A DNA stretch of 64,000 nucleotides from Sphingopyxis sp. UBA6723 (lineage in GTDB: Bacteria > Pseudomonadota > Alphaproteobacteria > Sphingomonadales > Sphingomonadaceae), in assembly GCF_002454115.1 (NCBI RefSeq), contig NZ_DKIH01000013.1, forward strand, positions 742,748-806,747, in the 5' to 3' direction. Shown piece by piece: positions 1 through 8,861 of the stretch. The notes beneath the pieces were generated by a model that saw only the letters and a program-made list of their open reading frames with translations, did no database searches and had not been told where the DNA came from. Position numbers and translations under genes: made by a program. The number at the start of each line of letters is the position of its first letter. Position 1 is the first letter of the stretch.

Positions 1-421
1 GGCCGATCTCGACGCGGCGGCGCGCGCTGCGATGGTCGATGAGGTTCTGAGCGTGCTGGACGACCCGGCGCATGCGGCGCTGTTCGGGCCGGGCTCGCTC
101 GCCGAGGTGCCGCTGTCGGCGGTGGTCGACGGCGTGGTGGTGGCGGGTATCGTCGACCGGCTGCTGGTTACCGATGATGCGGTGACGGTAATCGATTACA
201 AGACCGGGCGGCATGTGCCGGAGAATGCGTCCGCGGTGCAGCCCACCTATCTGCGCCAGATGGCCGCGTATCGCGGCGCGCTGGCGGCGATTTTTCCGGA
301 GCGGCGGATCGATGCGGCGCTGCTGTATACCGCCGGGCCGCGGCTGATCGCGCTGGACGATGCGCTGCTCGATGCGCACAAGCCCGGCTTGGCGGCAACC
401 AAGGCGAATTTGGGCGGTTGA
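1..421 (+). CDS. addA: AddA, 3' end (double-strand break repair helicase-nuclease), partial
   Basis: Only the last ~139 codons are in the window; the frame is open from base 2. AddA is the UvrD-type helicase/nuclease subunit of the AddAB recombination complex, which processes double-strand breaks. The fragment carries the RecB-type nuclease core: GIVDRL, then VIDYKTGR (the DYKTG motif, with catalytic Asp and Lys), then a downstream helix containing QMAAYRGAL. trxA follows 63 bp later on the same strand, the usual sphingomonad order. The name rests on the nuclease motif plus this synteny; the helicase domains are outside the window. Confidence 0.85.
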   Translation, partial: ADLDAAARAAMVDEVLSVLDDPAHAALFGPGSLAEVPLSAVVDGVVVAGIVDRLLVTDDAVTVIDYKTGRHVPENASAVQPTYLRQMAAYRGALAAIFPERRIDAALLYTAGPRLIALDDALLDAHKPGLAATKANLGG

Positions 422-484
422 GGTCTTGAGCCGAAGGGTGCGACGCCTTAGCTTGAGGATAACCGAATTTCAGGAGTTTTTATC

Positions 485-805
485 ATGGGTACCAAGGCAA
501 TCAGCGACGACAGCTTTCAGGCTGACGTCCTCGACAGCGACACCCCCGTACTTGTCGATTTCTGGGCCGAATGGTGCGGCCCGTGCAAGATGATCGGCCC
601 GTCGCTCGAGGAAATCGCCAATGAGCTGGGCGAAAAGGTCGTGATCGCAAAGCTGAACATCGACGATCACCCGAACGCCCCCGCCAAATATGGCGTGCGC
701 GGCATCCCGACGATGATCCTGTTCAAGAATGGCGAAGTCGCCGACACCAAGGTCGGCGCGGCGCCGAAGAGCGCGCTCAAGGGCTGGCTCGAAGGCGCGC
801 TTTAA
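485..805 (+). CDS. trxA: Thioredoxin 1
   Basis: Cytoplasmic thiol-disulfide reductase of 106 residues, the normal thioredoxin length. It has the active site WCGPCK (Cys31 and Cys34) after the buried DFWAEW strand, and the cis-proline loop GIPTMILF near residue 76. It keeps ribonucleotide reductase, methionine sulfoxide reductases and other enzymes reduced, with electrons from thioredoxin reductase. The ATG follows an AGGAG-like site (caggag) by about ten bases. A strong hairpin closes the gene immediately downstream, so it is probably the last gene of the addAB-trxA unit. Confidence 0.97.
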   Translation: MGTKAISDDSFQADVLDSDTPVLVDFWAEWCGPCKMIGPSLEEIANELGEKVVIAKLNIDDHPNAPAKYGVRGIPTMILFKNGEVADTKVGAAPKSALKGWLEGAL

Positions 806-813
806 GCCAATTT

Positions 814-851
814 CCCCGACGTCGGATTGCCGACGTCGGGGGTCATCTTTT
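814..851 (+). terminator. Rho-independent terminator of trxA
   Basis: A perfect 12-bp stem (CCCCGACGTCGG, loop ATTG, complement at 830-841) begins 9 bases after the trxA stop. It is followed by a T-rich tail (gtcatctttt). Confidence 0.8.
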
Positions 852-878
852 GGTCAGTCGCGCCAATAATTTAGCCGT

Positions 879-1102
879 TCAGAGCCGTCGAAATCGGCCC
901 GATGTCAGGCAGCAATTGCGGAAACCTGAGGCCTGAGCCACACGGACACGGATCTTGGCGACCGAGTTTTTCGATGAGTTCCTTGTCGCCGTGGACGAAG
1001 CGGTGTCCCCGCTTGACCTGCGTTTCCGACGGATAACCTTTACGCCGCTTCGAACTGATCTCGAAAGCAGGGCAGGTCGGCGAAGTCTTTTTGGCGTACC
1101 AT
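879..1102 (-). pseudogene. SEC-C motif small protein with two frameshifts
   Basis: On the minus strand an ATG at 1102, preceded by AGGAGG, opens a reading that stops after 20 codons. Removing one base from the A5 run (plus-strand T5 at 1088-1092) continues it as [17 protein letters not shown]. Removing one more base from TTT (plus-strand AAA at 922-924) completes the zinc-binding motif [15 protein letters not shown], and the gene ends at 879. The result is a 73-residue protein with a C-terminal CxC-x8-CC SEC-C motif, a metal-binding module also found at the end of SecA. Without the second correction the frame runs to 871. Both faults are single extra bases in homopolymers, so this is either a decayed gene or a pair of sequencing errors. 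Confidence 0.7.
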
Positions 1103-1162
1103 GACGGCCTCCTGTGGTCAGCGCGCCTGATCGCGCGCAGGCGGCGCCTTACCAGAATGTGC

Positions 1163-2389
1163 TCAGCTCCGATAGTCTGCGTTGATGCTGATGTAACCGT
1201 GCGTCAGGTCGCAGGTCCAGACGGTCGCGCGGCCTTCGCCCAAGCCAAGGTCGGCGCCGATGCGGATTTCCAGACCTTTGAGGTGCGCCGCGACGGGGGC
1301 CTCGTCATAGCCGTCGACCGGCAGGCCGTCCCTCGCCACCCAATGATCGCCGAAGCGGATCGCGAGCTTGTCGCGGTCGGCGGGTTCGCCGGCCTTGCCC
1401 ACCGCCATCACGACGCGGCCCCAGTTGGCGTCCTCGCCCGCAATCGCGGTTTTGACCAGCGGCGAGTTGGCGATCGCGAGCGCGACGCGCTTGGCACTGT
1501 CGTCGCTGACGGCGCCGCTCACCTGAACTTCGATGAACTTTGAGGCGCCTTCGCCGTCGCGCACGACCTGCTGCGCGAGGTCGAGCGCGACCTGTCGGAT
1601 CGCGGCGTAGAGCGCGTCGGCGCCGGGATCGTCGCGCGTGGTAAGAGGCGGATTGCCTGCCAACCCCGTCGCGAACAGCAGCACGGTATCGCTGGTCGAG
1701 GTGTCGCTGTCGACGGTGATGCTGTTGAAACTGCCACCGGTCGCTTCGCTCAGCATCGCCTGCAACAATGCGGGCGCGACCGCGGCGTCGGTGAAGATAT
1801 AGCCGAGCATCGTCGCCATGTCGGGGGCGATCATGCCGGATCCTTTGACGATCCCCGCGACGTGAACGGTCTTGTCGCCAACGACCGCGGTGGCGGCCGA
1901 TCCCTTGGCGAAAGTGTCGGTGGTGCAGATGGTTTCGGCGGCGGCTTCCCATGAGCAGGGCGCAGCGGTGAGCGCGGCTTCGACCCCGGCGCGCGCCTTG
2001 TCCTTAGGCAGCGGCACGCCGATGACGCCGGTCGAGCTGACGAAGACTTCGCTTTTCGCGCAGCTCAGATGATCGGCGACCTGCGCCATGATCTGTTCGA
2101 CCGCCTCGCGGCCGCGATAGCCGGTGAAGGCGTTGCTGTTGCCCGCGTTGACGATCAGCGCGCGGCCGATACCGCCTTTGACCTGCTCGCGGCCGAGCTC
2201 GACTTCGGACGAGCAGCAGACGTTGCGGGTGAAGACGCCCGCGACCGTCGTGCCGGGCGCGAGCTCTACATAGGAGAGGTCGCAGCGGTCCCAATTCTTG
2301 TATTGCGCGCGCGCGACGCGGAGGGTGACCCCGGCGATGTCGGGGAGCTTGGGGAAGGATGCGGGGGCGAGGGGGGAGCGCGTGGTCAT
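1163..2389 (-). CDS. argJ: Bifunctional ornithine acetyltransferase / N-acetylglutamate synthase
   Basis: ArgJ of 408 residues, the usual length. It moves the acetyl group from N-acetylornithine to glutamate in the cyclic arginine pathway. If bifunctional, it also acetylates glutamate from acetyl-CoA. Visible motifs are [10 protein letters not shown] (about 81-90), [17 protein letters not shown] and [11 protein letters not shown]; the precursor self-cleaves between Ala192 and Thr193 of that last motif, the Thr becoming the catalytic N-terminus of the beta chain. C-terminal [11 protein letters not shown] is also typical. The next gene upstream on this strand is an aldehyde dehydrogenase with its own terminator, so argJ is probably transcribed alone. 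Confidence 0.95.
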   Translation of the reverse strand: MTTRSPLAPASFPKLPDIAGVTLRVARAQYKNWDRCDLSYVELAPGTTVAGVFTRNVCCSSEVELGREQVKGGIGRALIVNAGNSNAFTGYRGREAVEQIMAQVADHLSCAKSEVFVSSTGVIGVPLPKDKARAGVEAALTAAPCSWEAAAETICTTDTFAKGSAATAVVGDKTVHVAGIVKGSGMIAPDMATMLGYIFTDAAVAPALLQAMLSEATGGSFNSITVDSDTSTSDTVLLFATGLAGNPPLTTRDDPGADALYAAIRQVALDLAQQVVRDGEGASKFIEVQVSGAVSDDSAKRVALAIANSPLVKTAIAGEDANWGRVVMAVGKAGEPADRDKLAIRFGDHWVARDGLPVDGYDEAPVAAHLKGLEIRIGADLGLGEGRATVWTCDLTHGYISINADYRS

Positions 2390-2414
2390 CGGAGGCGCAT
2401 AATCGCTAATGGCC

Positions 2415-2446
2415 TAAAGCAAAACCCCTCCCGCTTGCGGGAGGGA
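2415..2446 (-). terminator. Rho-independent terminator downstream of the aldehyde dehydrogenase gene
   Basis: On the minus strand, CCCTCCCGC pairs with GCGGGAGGG across a two-base turn and is followed by GTTTTGCTTT. It lies between the end of the aldehyde dehydrogenase gene and the start of argJ. Confidence 0.6.
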
Positions 2447-2460
2447 TCTGTAGATTTTCA

Positions 2461-2550
2461 CGTCGCCCCCGCGAAGGCGGGGGCCGCTGGAGGTTTACGC
2501 ATCGACGCCGCGTCAGGACGCCCGCGGCCCCCGCCTTCGCGGGGGCGACG
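2461..2550. repeat. Intergenic palindrome, GCGAAGGC family
   Basis: Perfect 27-bp inverted arms (2461-2487 and 2524-2550) built on CCCCCGCGAAGGCGGGGG, with a 36-base spacer. Relatives with the same core lie at 20319-20398 and, more loosely, 32082-32172. It sits at the 3' end of the aldehyde dehydrogenase gene. Confidence 0.85.
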
Positions 2551-2555
2551 ACCGC

Positions 2556-3992
2556 TTACGCCGGAATGCCACTGATCGACTTTATTTCCATAAAGTCCTT
2601 CAGCCCGAACACGCCGCCTTCGCGGCCGTTGCCCGATGCCTTGTAGCCGCCGAACGCCGCGCCGGGGCCTGGTCCCCACGCGTTGACCGCGACCATGCCG
2701 GCGCGCAGCTTCGGCGCCACGGCGGCGGCCTGAGCGGGGTCGCCGGAGATCACCGCCGACAGGCCATATTCGGTGTCGTTGGCGATATCGACGGCTTCGT
2801 CGAGGTCGCCATAGGCCATGATCGTCGCCACGGGGCCAAAGATCTCCTCATTCGCAATCCGCATATCGCGGGTGACGCCCGAGAACACCGTCGGCTTGAC
2901 GTAATAGCCGCGGTTGACGTTGCTCGGCAGGCCGGTGCCGCCGGTTTCCAGCGTCGCGCCCTCATCGATCGCTGACTGGATCAACCCCTGGATCTTGTCG
3001 AACTGCGCCTTGTTGACGACGGGGCCGATATGGCCGCCTTCGCTCATCGGATCGCCGACCGACGTGCCGTCGAACATCGCCTTGATCACGCCGACCGCTT
3101 CGGCCTCACGCTCTTTCTGCACCAGGATGCGCGTCGGCGCGATGCAGCTCTGGCCGGTGTTGACCAGCACGCCCTGCACTGTCGGTGGCAGCACCGCGGC
3201 GAAATCGGCGTCGGGCAGGACGATGTTCGGCGACTTGCCGCCCAGTTCCTGATGGACGCGCTTGACGGTGTCGGCCGCCGCCTTGGCGACGAGGATGCCG
3301 GCGCGGGTCGAGCCGGTGAAGCTGACCATTTCGATGCCGGGGTGCGCGCTGATCGCATTGCCGACGGTCGGGCCGTCACCCTGGACGAGGTTGAACACGC
3401 CCGGCGGGACACCCGCGGCGTCGAGGATTTCGGCAAAGATCGTCGCGTTGCCGGGGCATTCTTCGGAAGGCTTCAGCACCATCGTGTTGCCCGCGGCGAG
3501 CGCCGGTGCGACCTTCAGCGCGATCTGGTTGAGCGGCCAGTTCCACGGCGTGATCATGCCGACGACGCCGATCGGTTCGTACGCTATGACGCCCGCGGCA
3601 TATTTTTCGGTGAAGTTGAAATCCTTGAGCGCAGCGATGGTGCCAAGGAAGCCGCCAATCCCGGCGCCGACCTGTGCCGTACCCGCGAAGCTCACCGGGG
3701 CGCCCATTTCGCTCGCCATCGATTTGGCGAGATCGGGGGCGCGCTTCTTATATTCCTCGACGATGCGATTGAGGAGGTCGAGCCGCTCTTCGCGCGTCGT
3801 CTGCGACCAGCTTTTCAGCGCTTCGCGCGCCGCAGCGACGGCATCGTCGACGTCGGCGGCGGTGCCGAGGACGATCGTCGAAGCCGCTTCTTCGGTCGCC
3901 GGGTTGATCACGTCGTGCGGCTTGCCGCCCTTGCTGTCGACCCACTGGCCGCCGATATAATTCTGCTTGAGGTGCGTTGCGGTGTCGCTCAT
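2556..3992 (-). CDS. NAD(P)-dependent aldehyde dehydrogenase family protein
   Basis: 478 residues, full length for the ALDH superfamily, which oxidises aldehydes to acids with NAD(P)+. It shows TPWNWPLNQ (cofactor site, about 148-156), the Rossmann FTGSTRAG, QELGGKSPN with the general base Glu249, and NTGQSC with the nucleophile Cys283. EEIFGPV and a C-terminal NAWGPGPGAAFGGYKASGNGREGG also fit. No signal peptide, so cytoplasmic. The substrate cannot be told from sequence, and the flanking genes (argJ, an exported peptidase) give no pathway clue. The ATG is preceded by a GGGAGAGA site. Confidence 0.93.
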   Translation of the reverse strand: MSDTATHLKQNYIGGQWVDSKGGKPHDVINPATEEAASTIVLGTAADVDDAVAAAREALKSWSQTTREERLDLLNRIVEEYKKRAPDLAKSMASEMGAPVSFAGTAQVGAGIGGFLGTIAALKDFNFTEKYAAGVIAYEPIGVVGMITPWNWPLNQIALKVAPALAAGNTMVLKPSEECPGNATIFAEILDAAGVPPGVFNLVQGDGPTVGNAISAHPGIEMVSFTGSTRAGILVAKAAADTVKRVHQELGGKSPNIVLPDADFAAVLPPTVQGVLVNTGQSCIAPTRILVQKEREAEAVGVIKAMFDGTSVGDPMSEGGHIGPVVNKAQFDKIQGLIQSAIDEGATLETGGTGLPSNVNRGYYVKPTVFSGVTRDMRIANEEIFGPVATIMAYGDLDEAVDIANDTEYGLSAVISGDPAQAAAVAPKLRAGMVAVNAWGPGPGAAFGGYKASGNGREGGVFGLKDFMEIKSISGIPA

Positions 3993-4080
3993 TTTCTCTC
4001 TCCCAATCGGCGTGTCTGAATACGTCTCGGATTGCTACCTAATCACTGTGGCGGATGAATCAAGTTCATCGCTCCTTTAT

Positions 4081-4152
4081 CGTCACCCCGGACTTGATCC
4101 GGGGTCCATTCCTCGTTCGTAGCATGGACCCCGGATCAAGTCCGGGGTGACG
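4081..4152. repeat. Intergenic palindrome, GGACTTGATCC family
   Basis: Perfect 28-bp arms (4081-4108 and 4125-4152) with a 16-base spacer. The core is CCCGGACTTGATCCGGG. The same core recurs at 15691-15775, 19552-19644 and, embedded, at 42831-42851. It lies between the aldehyde dehydrogenase and the M20 peptidase. Confidence 0.9.
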
Positions 4153-4171
4153 AAGCGGGAAACGACACGCG

Positions 4172-5482
4172 CTACCGCTTTTCAGCACTCAGCCGTGACA
4201 TCAATATGGCAGCGCGGGTCGCCTGGCGCGCGATGCTGGGCAGGTCGACGGTTTCATCGGGACCATGATCGCCGGTGCTGTACGCGCCTAGCCCCGCGAG
4301 TGAGTCGACGAACGGCGCGACGAAGCTGATGTCGGCGGCGCCGCGCTTCAGCGGGTCGAGCGCCGCCATTTCGGGCAGGCCCAAGTCCCGGTTCACGGCG
4401 TTGAGCCGAACGAGAAGCGCGCGATTGCCGTCGGTCGGCGCCATCGCCGGATAGCCGCCGGGATCGAACGCGATCGTTGCTGAGGTGCCGGGCGCGTGGT
4501 CGGCGACGATCGCCGCCATCTTTGCCTTCACCCGCTGCGCCTGTTCGACCGACAGCGTCCGCAGGTCGCCGCGCGCGACCGCAGTCGATGCGATGATGTT
4601 GGTTTTGCCGGTCGCATTGGCGCGGATCTTTCCGCCGTCGAGCGCCGCCTGCTCGCCGCCTGCGACCAGCCCGACGTTGAAGGTCAGATTGGGTTCGGGC
4701 AGTTCGGTGCGGAAACGGTGGATCACCCGCGCCAGTTCATAGATCGCACCGTCGCCCGCCGCGGCGCTGAAGATGCCCGAACTATGCCCGGGTTTGCCGG
4801 TGGCGGTCACCGTCCAGCTCTCCGACGACCGCCGCGCGACCGAACTCATGTCGGCGCCATTCTCGCGGATCAGCCCTTCGAAACACAGCGCGATATCGCT
4901 GCGCTTGCCCGCGGCGATCAGGTCGGCGCGCGCGATGTCGATCGGGTCGCCCGCATCCTCTTCGTCGCCGGTCATGTGAAATTCGATATTGGCGTCTTTC
5001 AGCGTCCCCGCCGCGTGCATCGCGCGTAACGCCGCGAGCGCGACGACCATGCCGCCCTTGTCATCACCCGCGCCCGGTCCCTTGGCCAAGTCGCCCCTGC
5101 GCTCGAAGCGCTGGAACGGCGAATCGGATTCGAACACCGTGTCGAGGTGGGCAATCAGCAGCAGGCGCTTGCCATCGGGCTTCCCCTTGTGCGTCGCGAT
5201 CAGATGCCCGGCGCGGCCGGTCTCGCGCATCGGTTTCCAGATTACCGTGAAGCCCAGTGGTTCAAGCTCGGCGCGCATCATCGCTCCGACCTTTTCGACG
5301 CCCTCCAGGTTCAGCGAGCCGCTGTTCTGGTTGACCAGCTTCTCCAGCAGCGCGATCGAGCGGGGTTGCTCGGCCTCGACCATTGTCGCCATCGCGCGTT
5401 CAGCCTGGCTCAACTGGGCCTGCGCCGCTGGGGCGAGTGCGAGTTGAAGCGCGATCAGGGCGGCGAACGGCAGCGATTTCAT
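4172..5482 (-). CDS. Exported M20-family metallopeptidase (glutamate carboxypeptidase-like)
   Basis: 436 residues from the ATG at 5482, chosen because a signal peptide starts there (MKSLPFAALIALQLALAPAAQAQ) behind a GAGGAG site; an upstream in-frame ATG would bury it. Catalytic-domain motifs of the M20 fold are AHLDTVF (zinc His and catalytic Asp), GPGAGDDKGG (bridging Asp) and TGDEEDAG (general-base Glu and ligand Glu). A dimerisation domain follows (GKPGHSSGIF). Members remove C-terminal glutamate or cleave dipeptides; here the enzyme would act in the periplasm on imported peptides. The exact substrate is unknown. Confidence 0.9.
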   Translation of the reverse strand: MKSLPFAALIALQLALAPAAQAQLSQAERAMATMVEAEQPRSIALLEKLVNQNSGSLNLEGVEKVGAMMRAELEPLGFTVIWKPMRETGRAGHLIATHKGKPDGKRLLLIAHLDTVFESDSPFQRFERRGDLAKGPGAGDDKGGMVVALAALRAMHAAGTLKDANIEFHMTGDEEDAGDPIDIARADLIAAGKRSDIALCFEGLIRENGADMSSVARRSSESWTVTATGKPGHSSGIFSAAAGDGAIYELARVIHRFRTELPEPNLTFNVGLVAGGEQAALDGGKIRANATGKTNIIASTAVARGDLRTLSVEQAQRVKAKMAAIVADHAPGTSATIAFDPGGYPAMAPTDGNRALLVRLNAVNRDLGLPEMAALDPLKRGAADISFVAPFVDSLAGLGAYSTGDHGPDETVDLPSIARQATRAAILMSRLSAEKR

Positions 5483-5538
5483 GGAGGACTCCTCTGGACG
5501 CCGCCCTTGTGCCGCCTGCACGGGCCGTGGGCAAGCGG

Positions 5539-7008
5539 TCAGCCGGGACGAACCATGAAAATGCTGCCGCCGATGCTGACGATAAACAAATTGCCCGCGC
5601 TGTCTTCGCCGAACGAGGCGATCGAGCTGAGCGTTCCGGCGTCGGGGGCAAAATCCTCGTTGCGCCGCGCAAAGCGCGACGAGGCGAGCGTCTGTCCGGC
5701 GGTCAGGCTGGAAAACGGCACCGACCAGATATTGCCCGAGACGAAATCGGCAAAGACATATTGGCCGGCCAGCGACGTCACGGGTCCGCGATAGACATAA
5801 CCGCCGGTGACCGAACGGCCCTGCCGCGGCCCGGTCCCGTGGCCATATTCGGCGACGGGCGGCGTCAATCCGGCGGGGGCGGTGCCAGTGTAGCTCTGGG
5901 TTCCCTCCAGAAAGCGCCAGCCGAAATTCAGCCCGGGTTGCGATGTCGTCACCATGTCGATTTCTTCGACCGCGCCCTGACCAACGTCGCCGATCAACAG
6001 CGTCGCGCCCGAAAAGGAGGCGCGAAACGGGTTGCGGAGGCCAAAGGCAAAAACATAGGGATCGCCGCCGCCCGGCAGAAATGGATTGCCGGGGGCGGGG
6101 GCGTAACTGTTGCCGCCCGCGCCGACCGCAAAGCGCAGAATCTTGCCGAGCTGCACATTGCGGTTCTGGGCATTGTTGTTCGGATCACCACCGCCGCCGC
6201 CATCGCCGACCGCGACATAGACATGGCCATCGGGACCATAGCCTATCCAGCCGCCGTTGTGGTTGTCGAAGCCCGGGTGTGGAATGTCGAGCACGGTGTC
6301 ATAGCTGGTCGAGCTGTTCGGCTGGCCCAATATATAACGCCGCACCTGGACATTGCCGTTGGTCGCGGTGGCGACGACAAACAGCCGCTGTGACGTCGCA
6401 TGATCGGGATAGGTCGCCAGCCCCAACAGCCCGCGCTCGCCGCTGGTCGAAATGTCGGTGATGTCCAGCACCAGCGTACGGCTGCCGTTCGCCGGGTCGA
6501 AGCGATAGACGTCGCCCCCCTTTTCGACGACATACACATTGCTGCTGCCGGGGATGGGCGCGACATAAAGTGGCTGGCTGAAGCCGGTGCCCACGCGCAC
6601 CACCGATATGCCCTCACGGCTGTTGGTAACGGTGATGTTCACCGCTTGCGTCACGCTCGCCTGACCGTCGCTGACGCGCAGCACGACAGCATAGACATTG
6701 TCGCCGTCGGCATCCCCGGGCAGGTCGAAATCGGGCGCGGGGCTGAAACTGAGCGCGCCCGCCGCGGTGATCGCAAAGCGCGCCGCATCGGCACCACCGT
6801 CGATGGTGAAAGTCAGCATGCTCCCGTCAGGATCGGTCGCGGTCGCCTGATAGGCGGCGGTGCTGTTCTCGGCGACGCTCGCGGTTTGCAGCGAGGTGAA
6901 GCTGGGCGGCGCATTGGCCGCAGGCGGGGTCCCGCCGCCGCTGCTCCCGCCACCCCCGCACGACACGAGCATCAGAGAGGTCAGGAGGAGAGAGACGCTT
7001 TTCCGCAT
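5539..7008 (-). CDS. PQQ-dependent sugar dehydrogenase-like lipoprotein with cadherin-like domain
   Basis: 489 residues from the ATG at 7008. The N-terminus MRKSVSLLLTSLMLVSC is a lipoprotein signal with the lipobox LVSC, followed by a Gly/Ser-rich linker. Residues ~30-130 form a cadherin-like repeat (SVAENSTAAYQATATDPDG). The rest matches the glucose/sorbosone dehydrogenase six-bladed propeller: PLYVAPIPGSSNVYVVEKGG, DNHNGGWIGYGPDGHVYVAVGDGG and FGLRNPFRASF. Such enzymes oxidise sugars with PQQ in the periplasm. Whether this one binds PQQ cannot be read from sequence alone. An M20 peptidase lies downstream on the same strand with a 56-base gap. Confidence 0.88.
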   Translation of the reverse strand: MRKSVSLLLTSLMLVSCGGGGSSGGGTPPAANAPPSFTSLQTASVAENSTAAYQATATDPDGSMLTFTIDGGADAARFAITAAGALSFSPAPDFDLPGDADGDNVYAVVLRVSDGQASVTQAVNITVTNSREGISVVRVGTGFSQPLYVAPIPGSSNVYVVEKGGDVYRFDPANGSRTLVLDITDISTSGERGLLGLATYPDHATSQRLFVVATATNGNVQVRRYILGQPNSSTSYDTVLDIPHPGFDNHNGGWIGYGPDGHVYVAVGDGGGGGDPNNNAQNRNVQLGKILRFAVGAGGNSYAPAPGNPFLPGGGDPYVFAFGLRNPFRASFSGATLLIGDVGQGAVEEIDMVTTSQPGLNFGWRFLEGTQSYTGTAPAGLTPPVAEYGHGTGPRQGRSVTGGYVYRGPVTSLAGQYVFADFVSGNIWSVPFSSLTAGQTLASSRFARRNEDFAPDAGTLSSIASFGEDSAGNLFIVSIGGSIFMVRPG

Positions 7009-7114
7009 GGCCAACAGCCTTTCGCGATCAGACCCACCCCTGCCGCAACCTGCCATTGGTCAAAGCCGACCGCAACCCCGCCGGTTTACCATGGTATCCC
7101 GGCATCCAGCGCCA

Positions 7115-7633
7115 TCAGGCGGGCCCTTTTGCCTCTTCGAAATCGTCGAGTTTGCCCAGCGCGTCTTGCGCGATCTTGCGCAGTACCAAACGGTTGACCG
7201 TCAGCCCCTTGGCACCATCGCCGCTCAGATCGTCGATGGCAAAATCGACGCGGGTGCGATCGGGCGCCAGCTCTTCAAAGGTGAATTTGAGCCCCGTCGT
7301 CAGCGCACCGTCATCGACGTTGTAGATCAGATGCGCCTCACGGGGTATTTCCATCGCGACCGCCAGCTTGATCTTGTAAGCGTCGGGTCGCTCGTCGGGG
7401 ACCATTTTGTCGAACCCCGGATCGCCTTTTTCCGCAACTAGCTCGTAAAGGCGCGTCGACCCGCCATTGGTGACCATCGGCATGCCGGTAAAGGCGCTGC
7501 CGTCACCGAACATTTTTGCGAACACCTCCTCACGCGGCGCCGCGACCGTGCGGGTTTGGTTGGCGAGTTCGGCCATCTTGCCGCAACCCGCGGTCAGCAG
7601 CATCGCGGCCATCAAAAAAGTCGAGCGTAGCAT
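7115..7633 (-). CDS. Small lipoprotein of unknown function
   Basis: 172 residues with a lipoprotein signal: MLRSTFLMAAMLLTAGC, Cys17 being the lipidation site. The mature part has no motif I recognise; its mix of beta-prone stretches (LKFTFEELAPDRTRVDFAIDD) resembles START/SRPBCC-type folds, a weak impression. It lies upstream of the sugar-dehydrogenase-like gene on the same strand but with over 100 bases between them. The IS1595 element begins about 90 bases upstream of its start, so its promoter region lies next to the insertion. Confidence 0.75.
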   Translation of the reverse strand: MLRSTFLMAAMLLTAGCGKMAELANQTRTVAAPREEVFAKMFGDGSAFTGMPMVTNGGSTRLYELVAEKGDPGFDKMVPDERPDAYKIKLAVAMEIPREAHLIYNVDDGALTTGLKFTFEELAPDRTRVDFAIDDLSGDGAKGLTVNRLVLRKIAQDALGKLDDFEEAKGPA

Positions 7634-7708
7634 CGCAATCCCCCCTGAAATGCTGAATTCTTATAGCGATGACAGCTTACAAAAGCGTCAACGGCCGCTT
7701 TGGCCCGA

Positions 7709-7721
7709 TGTAAAGAGTGTT
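7709..7721. promoter_or_regulatory. Left part of an operator-like palindrome split by the IS
   Basis: TGTAAAGAGTGTT here continues, across the element, into TTGACAGG at 9869. The rejoined sequence TGTAAAGAGTGTTTGACA resembles the intact palindrome at 9890-9907. The last 8 bases are the target duplication. Confidence 0.6.
7714..7721. repeat. Target-site duplication, left copy
   Basis: AGAGTGTT, identical to 9862-9869 on the other side of the element. Eight bases is the duplication length expected of IS1595-family insertions. Confidence 0.93.
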
Positions 7722-7766
7722 GGCGTTATTATATTTGGCATACCCAACCCAGATCGGGGGTGCTAA

Positions 7767-8714
7767 GTGAGCACTCGTGATCAATTCTCAAGACTGATTG
7801 ACGTCCTGCTTCCTCGTGGGGGATATGTTTTGGCGCTCTGGGAAGCCTACATCGACGAGAGCGGCGACGAGGGTAGCGACGATGTTTTCGTCGTGTCGGG
7901 TTACCTGTTCCGAAGCGATAAAGCCGTCGTAATGCAGGAGAAATGGGCACGCGCATTGCGCCGCGTGGGCGTCCCCTATTTCCACATGGTTGATTGCGCC
8001 CATGGAAGCGGAAAGCACTACAAAGACTTGAAACCTGAAAAGCGGGATTGGCTTGCCAGAAGGTGCATCGATCTAATTAAAAAGAATTCGGAAACTGGTA
8101 TTTCATTTGTTGTAAATCCACCAAAATGGGGATTCAAATCAGGCCGAGAAGATTTTGATAACTCCTACGCATACATCATGACCATGCTCATTGGTCACTT
8201 TTTCACCCATATCAACCGTAACGATGCTGATCCTGACGCTGCCATTTTTATTGAGCAAGGCCATTCAACTCAGTCGTTGGCGCGGAAGCATTTAGACTTT
8301 GCGATTCTTCCTGACAAGGTTTTCCCAAGCGGTCGCCTGCCCTCATTCTCCTTCGTCGCCAAGGAACAGGCATGTCTTCTACAGGCGGCGGACTTGCTAG
8401 CTTGGCAAACTGCAAAATACGTAAAAGATGTCGTGAATGGAAAAGACACGATCAGAAAAGACTTCGAAGCCCTAAATGAAGTCGATCATCATACCTTCTA
8501 TTTGTACCATCATGATGGTGTAAATGTCGTCAGGGATTATAGATTAATCGGCAACAGGCCAGCATTTCACAAACTGATCCGATCAATTTTCAGCGATGAT
8601 GAAGCCGAAAAAGAGTTTCTAGATAAAGCCCACAAGATGCGTCACTTCGGCAAAGCCGAATGGAATGAAGAAAATATCAAAAAATTCCTTAATGGGAGTC
8701 GGTTTGCCTTTTGA
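7767..8714 (+). CDS. DUF3800-domain protein, passenger gene of the IS
   Basis: 315 residues. The N-terminal AYIDESGDEG and the later LLQAADLLAWQTAKY are hallmarks of DUF3800, a family of unknown activity, with conserved acidic residues in an RNase-H-like arrangement, common in mobile elements and near defence genes. The listed start is GTG at 7767, 21 bases inside the left inverted repeat; a TTG at 7830, just before LALWEAYIDESGD, is an alternative and would give a length closer to the conserved domain. The codons are much richer in A and T than those of neighbouring genes. Its 3' end overlaps the convergent 55-residue ORF by 26 bases. Its function in the element is unknown. Confidence 0.85.
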   Translation: MSTRDQFSRLIDVLLPRGGYVLALWEAYIDESGDEGSDDVFVVSGYLFRSDKAVVMQEKWARALRRVGVPYFHMVDCAHGSGKHYKDLKPEKRDWLARRCIDLIKKNSETGISFVVNPPKWGFKSGREDFDNSYAYIMTMLIGHFFTHINRNDADPDAAIFIEQGHSTQSLARKHLDFAILPDKVFPSGRLPSFSFVAKEQACLLQAADLLAWQTAKYVKDVVNGKDTIRKDFEALNEVDHHTFYLYHHDGVNVVRDYRLIGNRPAFHKLIRSIFSDDEAEKEFLDKAHKMRHFGKAEWNEENIKKFLNGSRFAF

Positions 8715-8856
8715 TTCCTTGGCTTCGCATTAGGCGCTCAAAATTATCGTCGGCTTCTGTGGGACTTAGTTCGCCAGCGTCGATTAGCTCGCGGACAGCC
8801 TTTTTGAACCGCGCGCTTTGCTCGGCTTGCGTCTCCTGATTTTTCTTCTTTGGCAT
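8689..8856 (-). CDS. 55-residue charged protein downstream of the transposase
   Basis: A short ORF starting ATG at 8856, only five bases after the transposase stop and on the same strand, so probably co-transcribed and translationally coupled. It reads MPKKKNQETQAEQSARFKKA, continues VRELIDAGELSPTEADDNFE and ends RLMRSQGIKRQTDSH. It is hydrophilic, predicted helical and rich in Lys, Glu and Arg, with no cysteines. I recall similar short proteins ('...QSERFxxxAREL...') near mobile genes in alphaproteobacteria, but cannot assign a function. Its end overlaps the DUF3800 gene tail-to-tail. Confidence 0.6.
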   Translation of the reverse strand: MPKKKNQETQAEQSARFKKAVRELIDAGELSPTEADDNFERLMRSQGIKRQTDSH

Positions 8857-8861
8857 GACAC

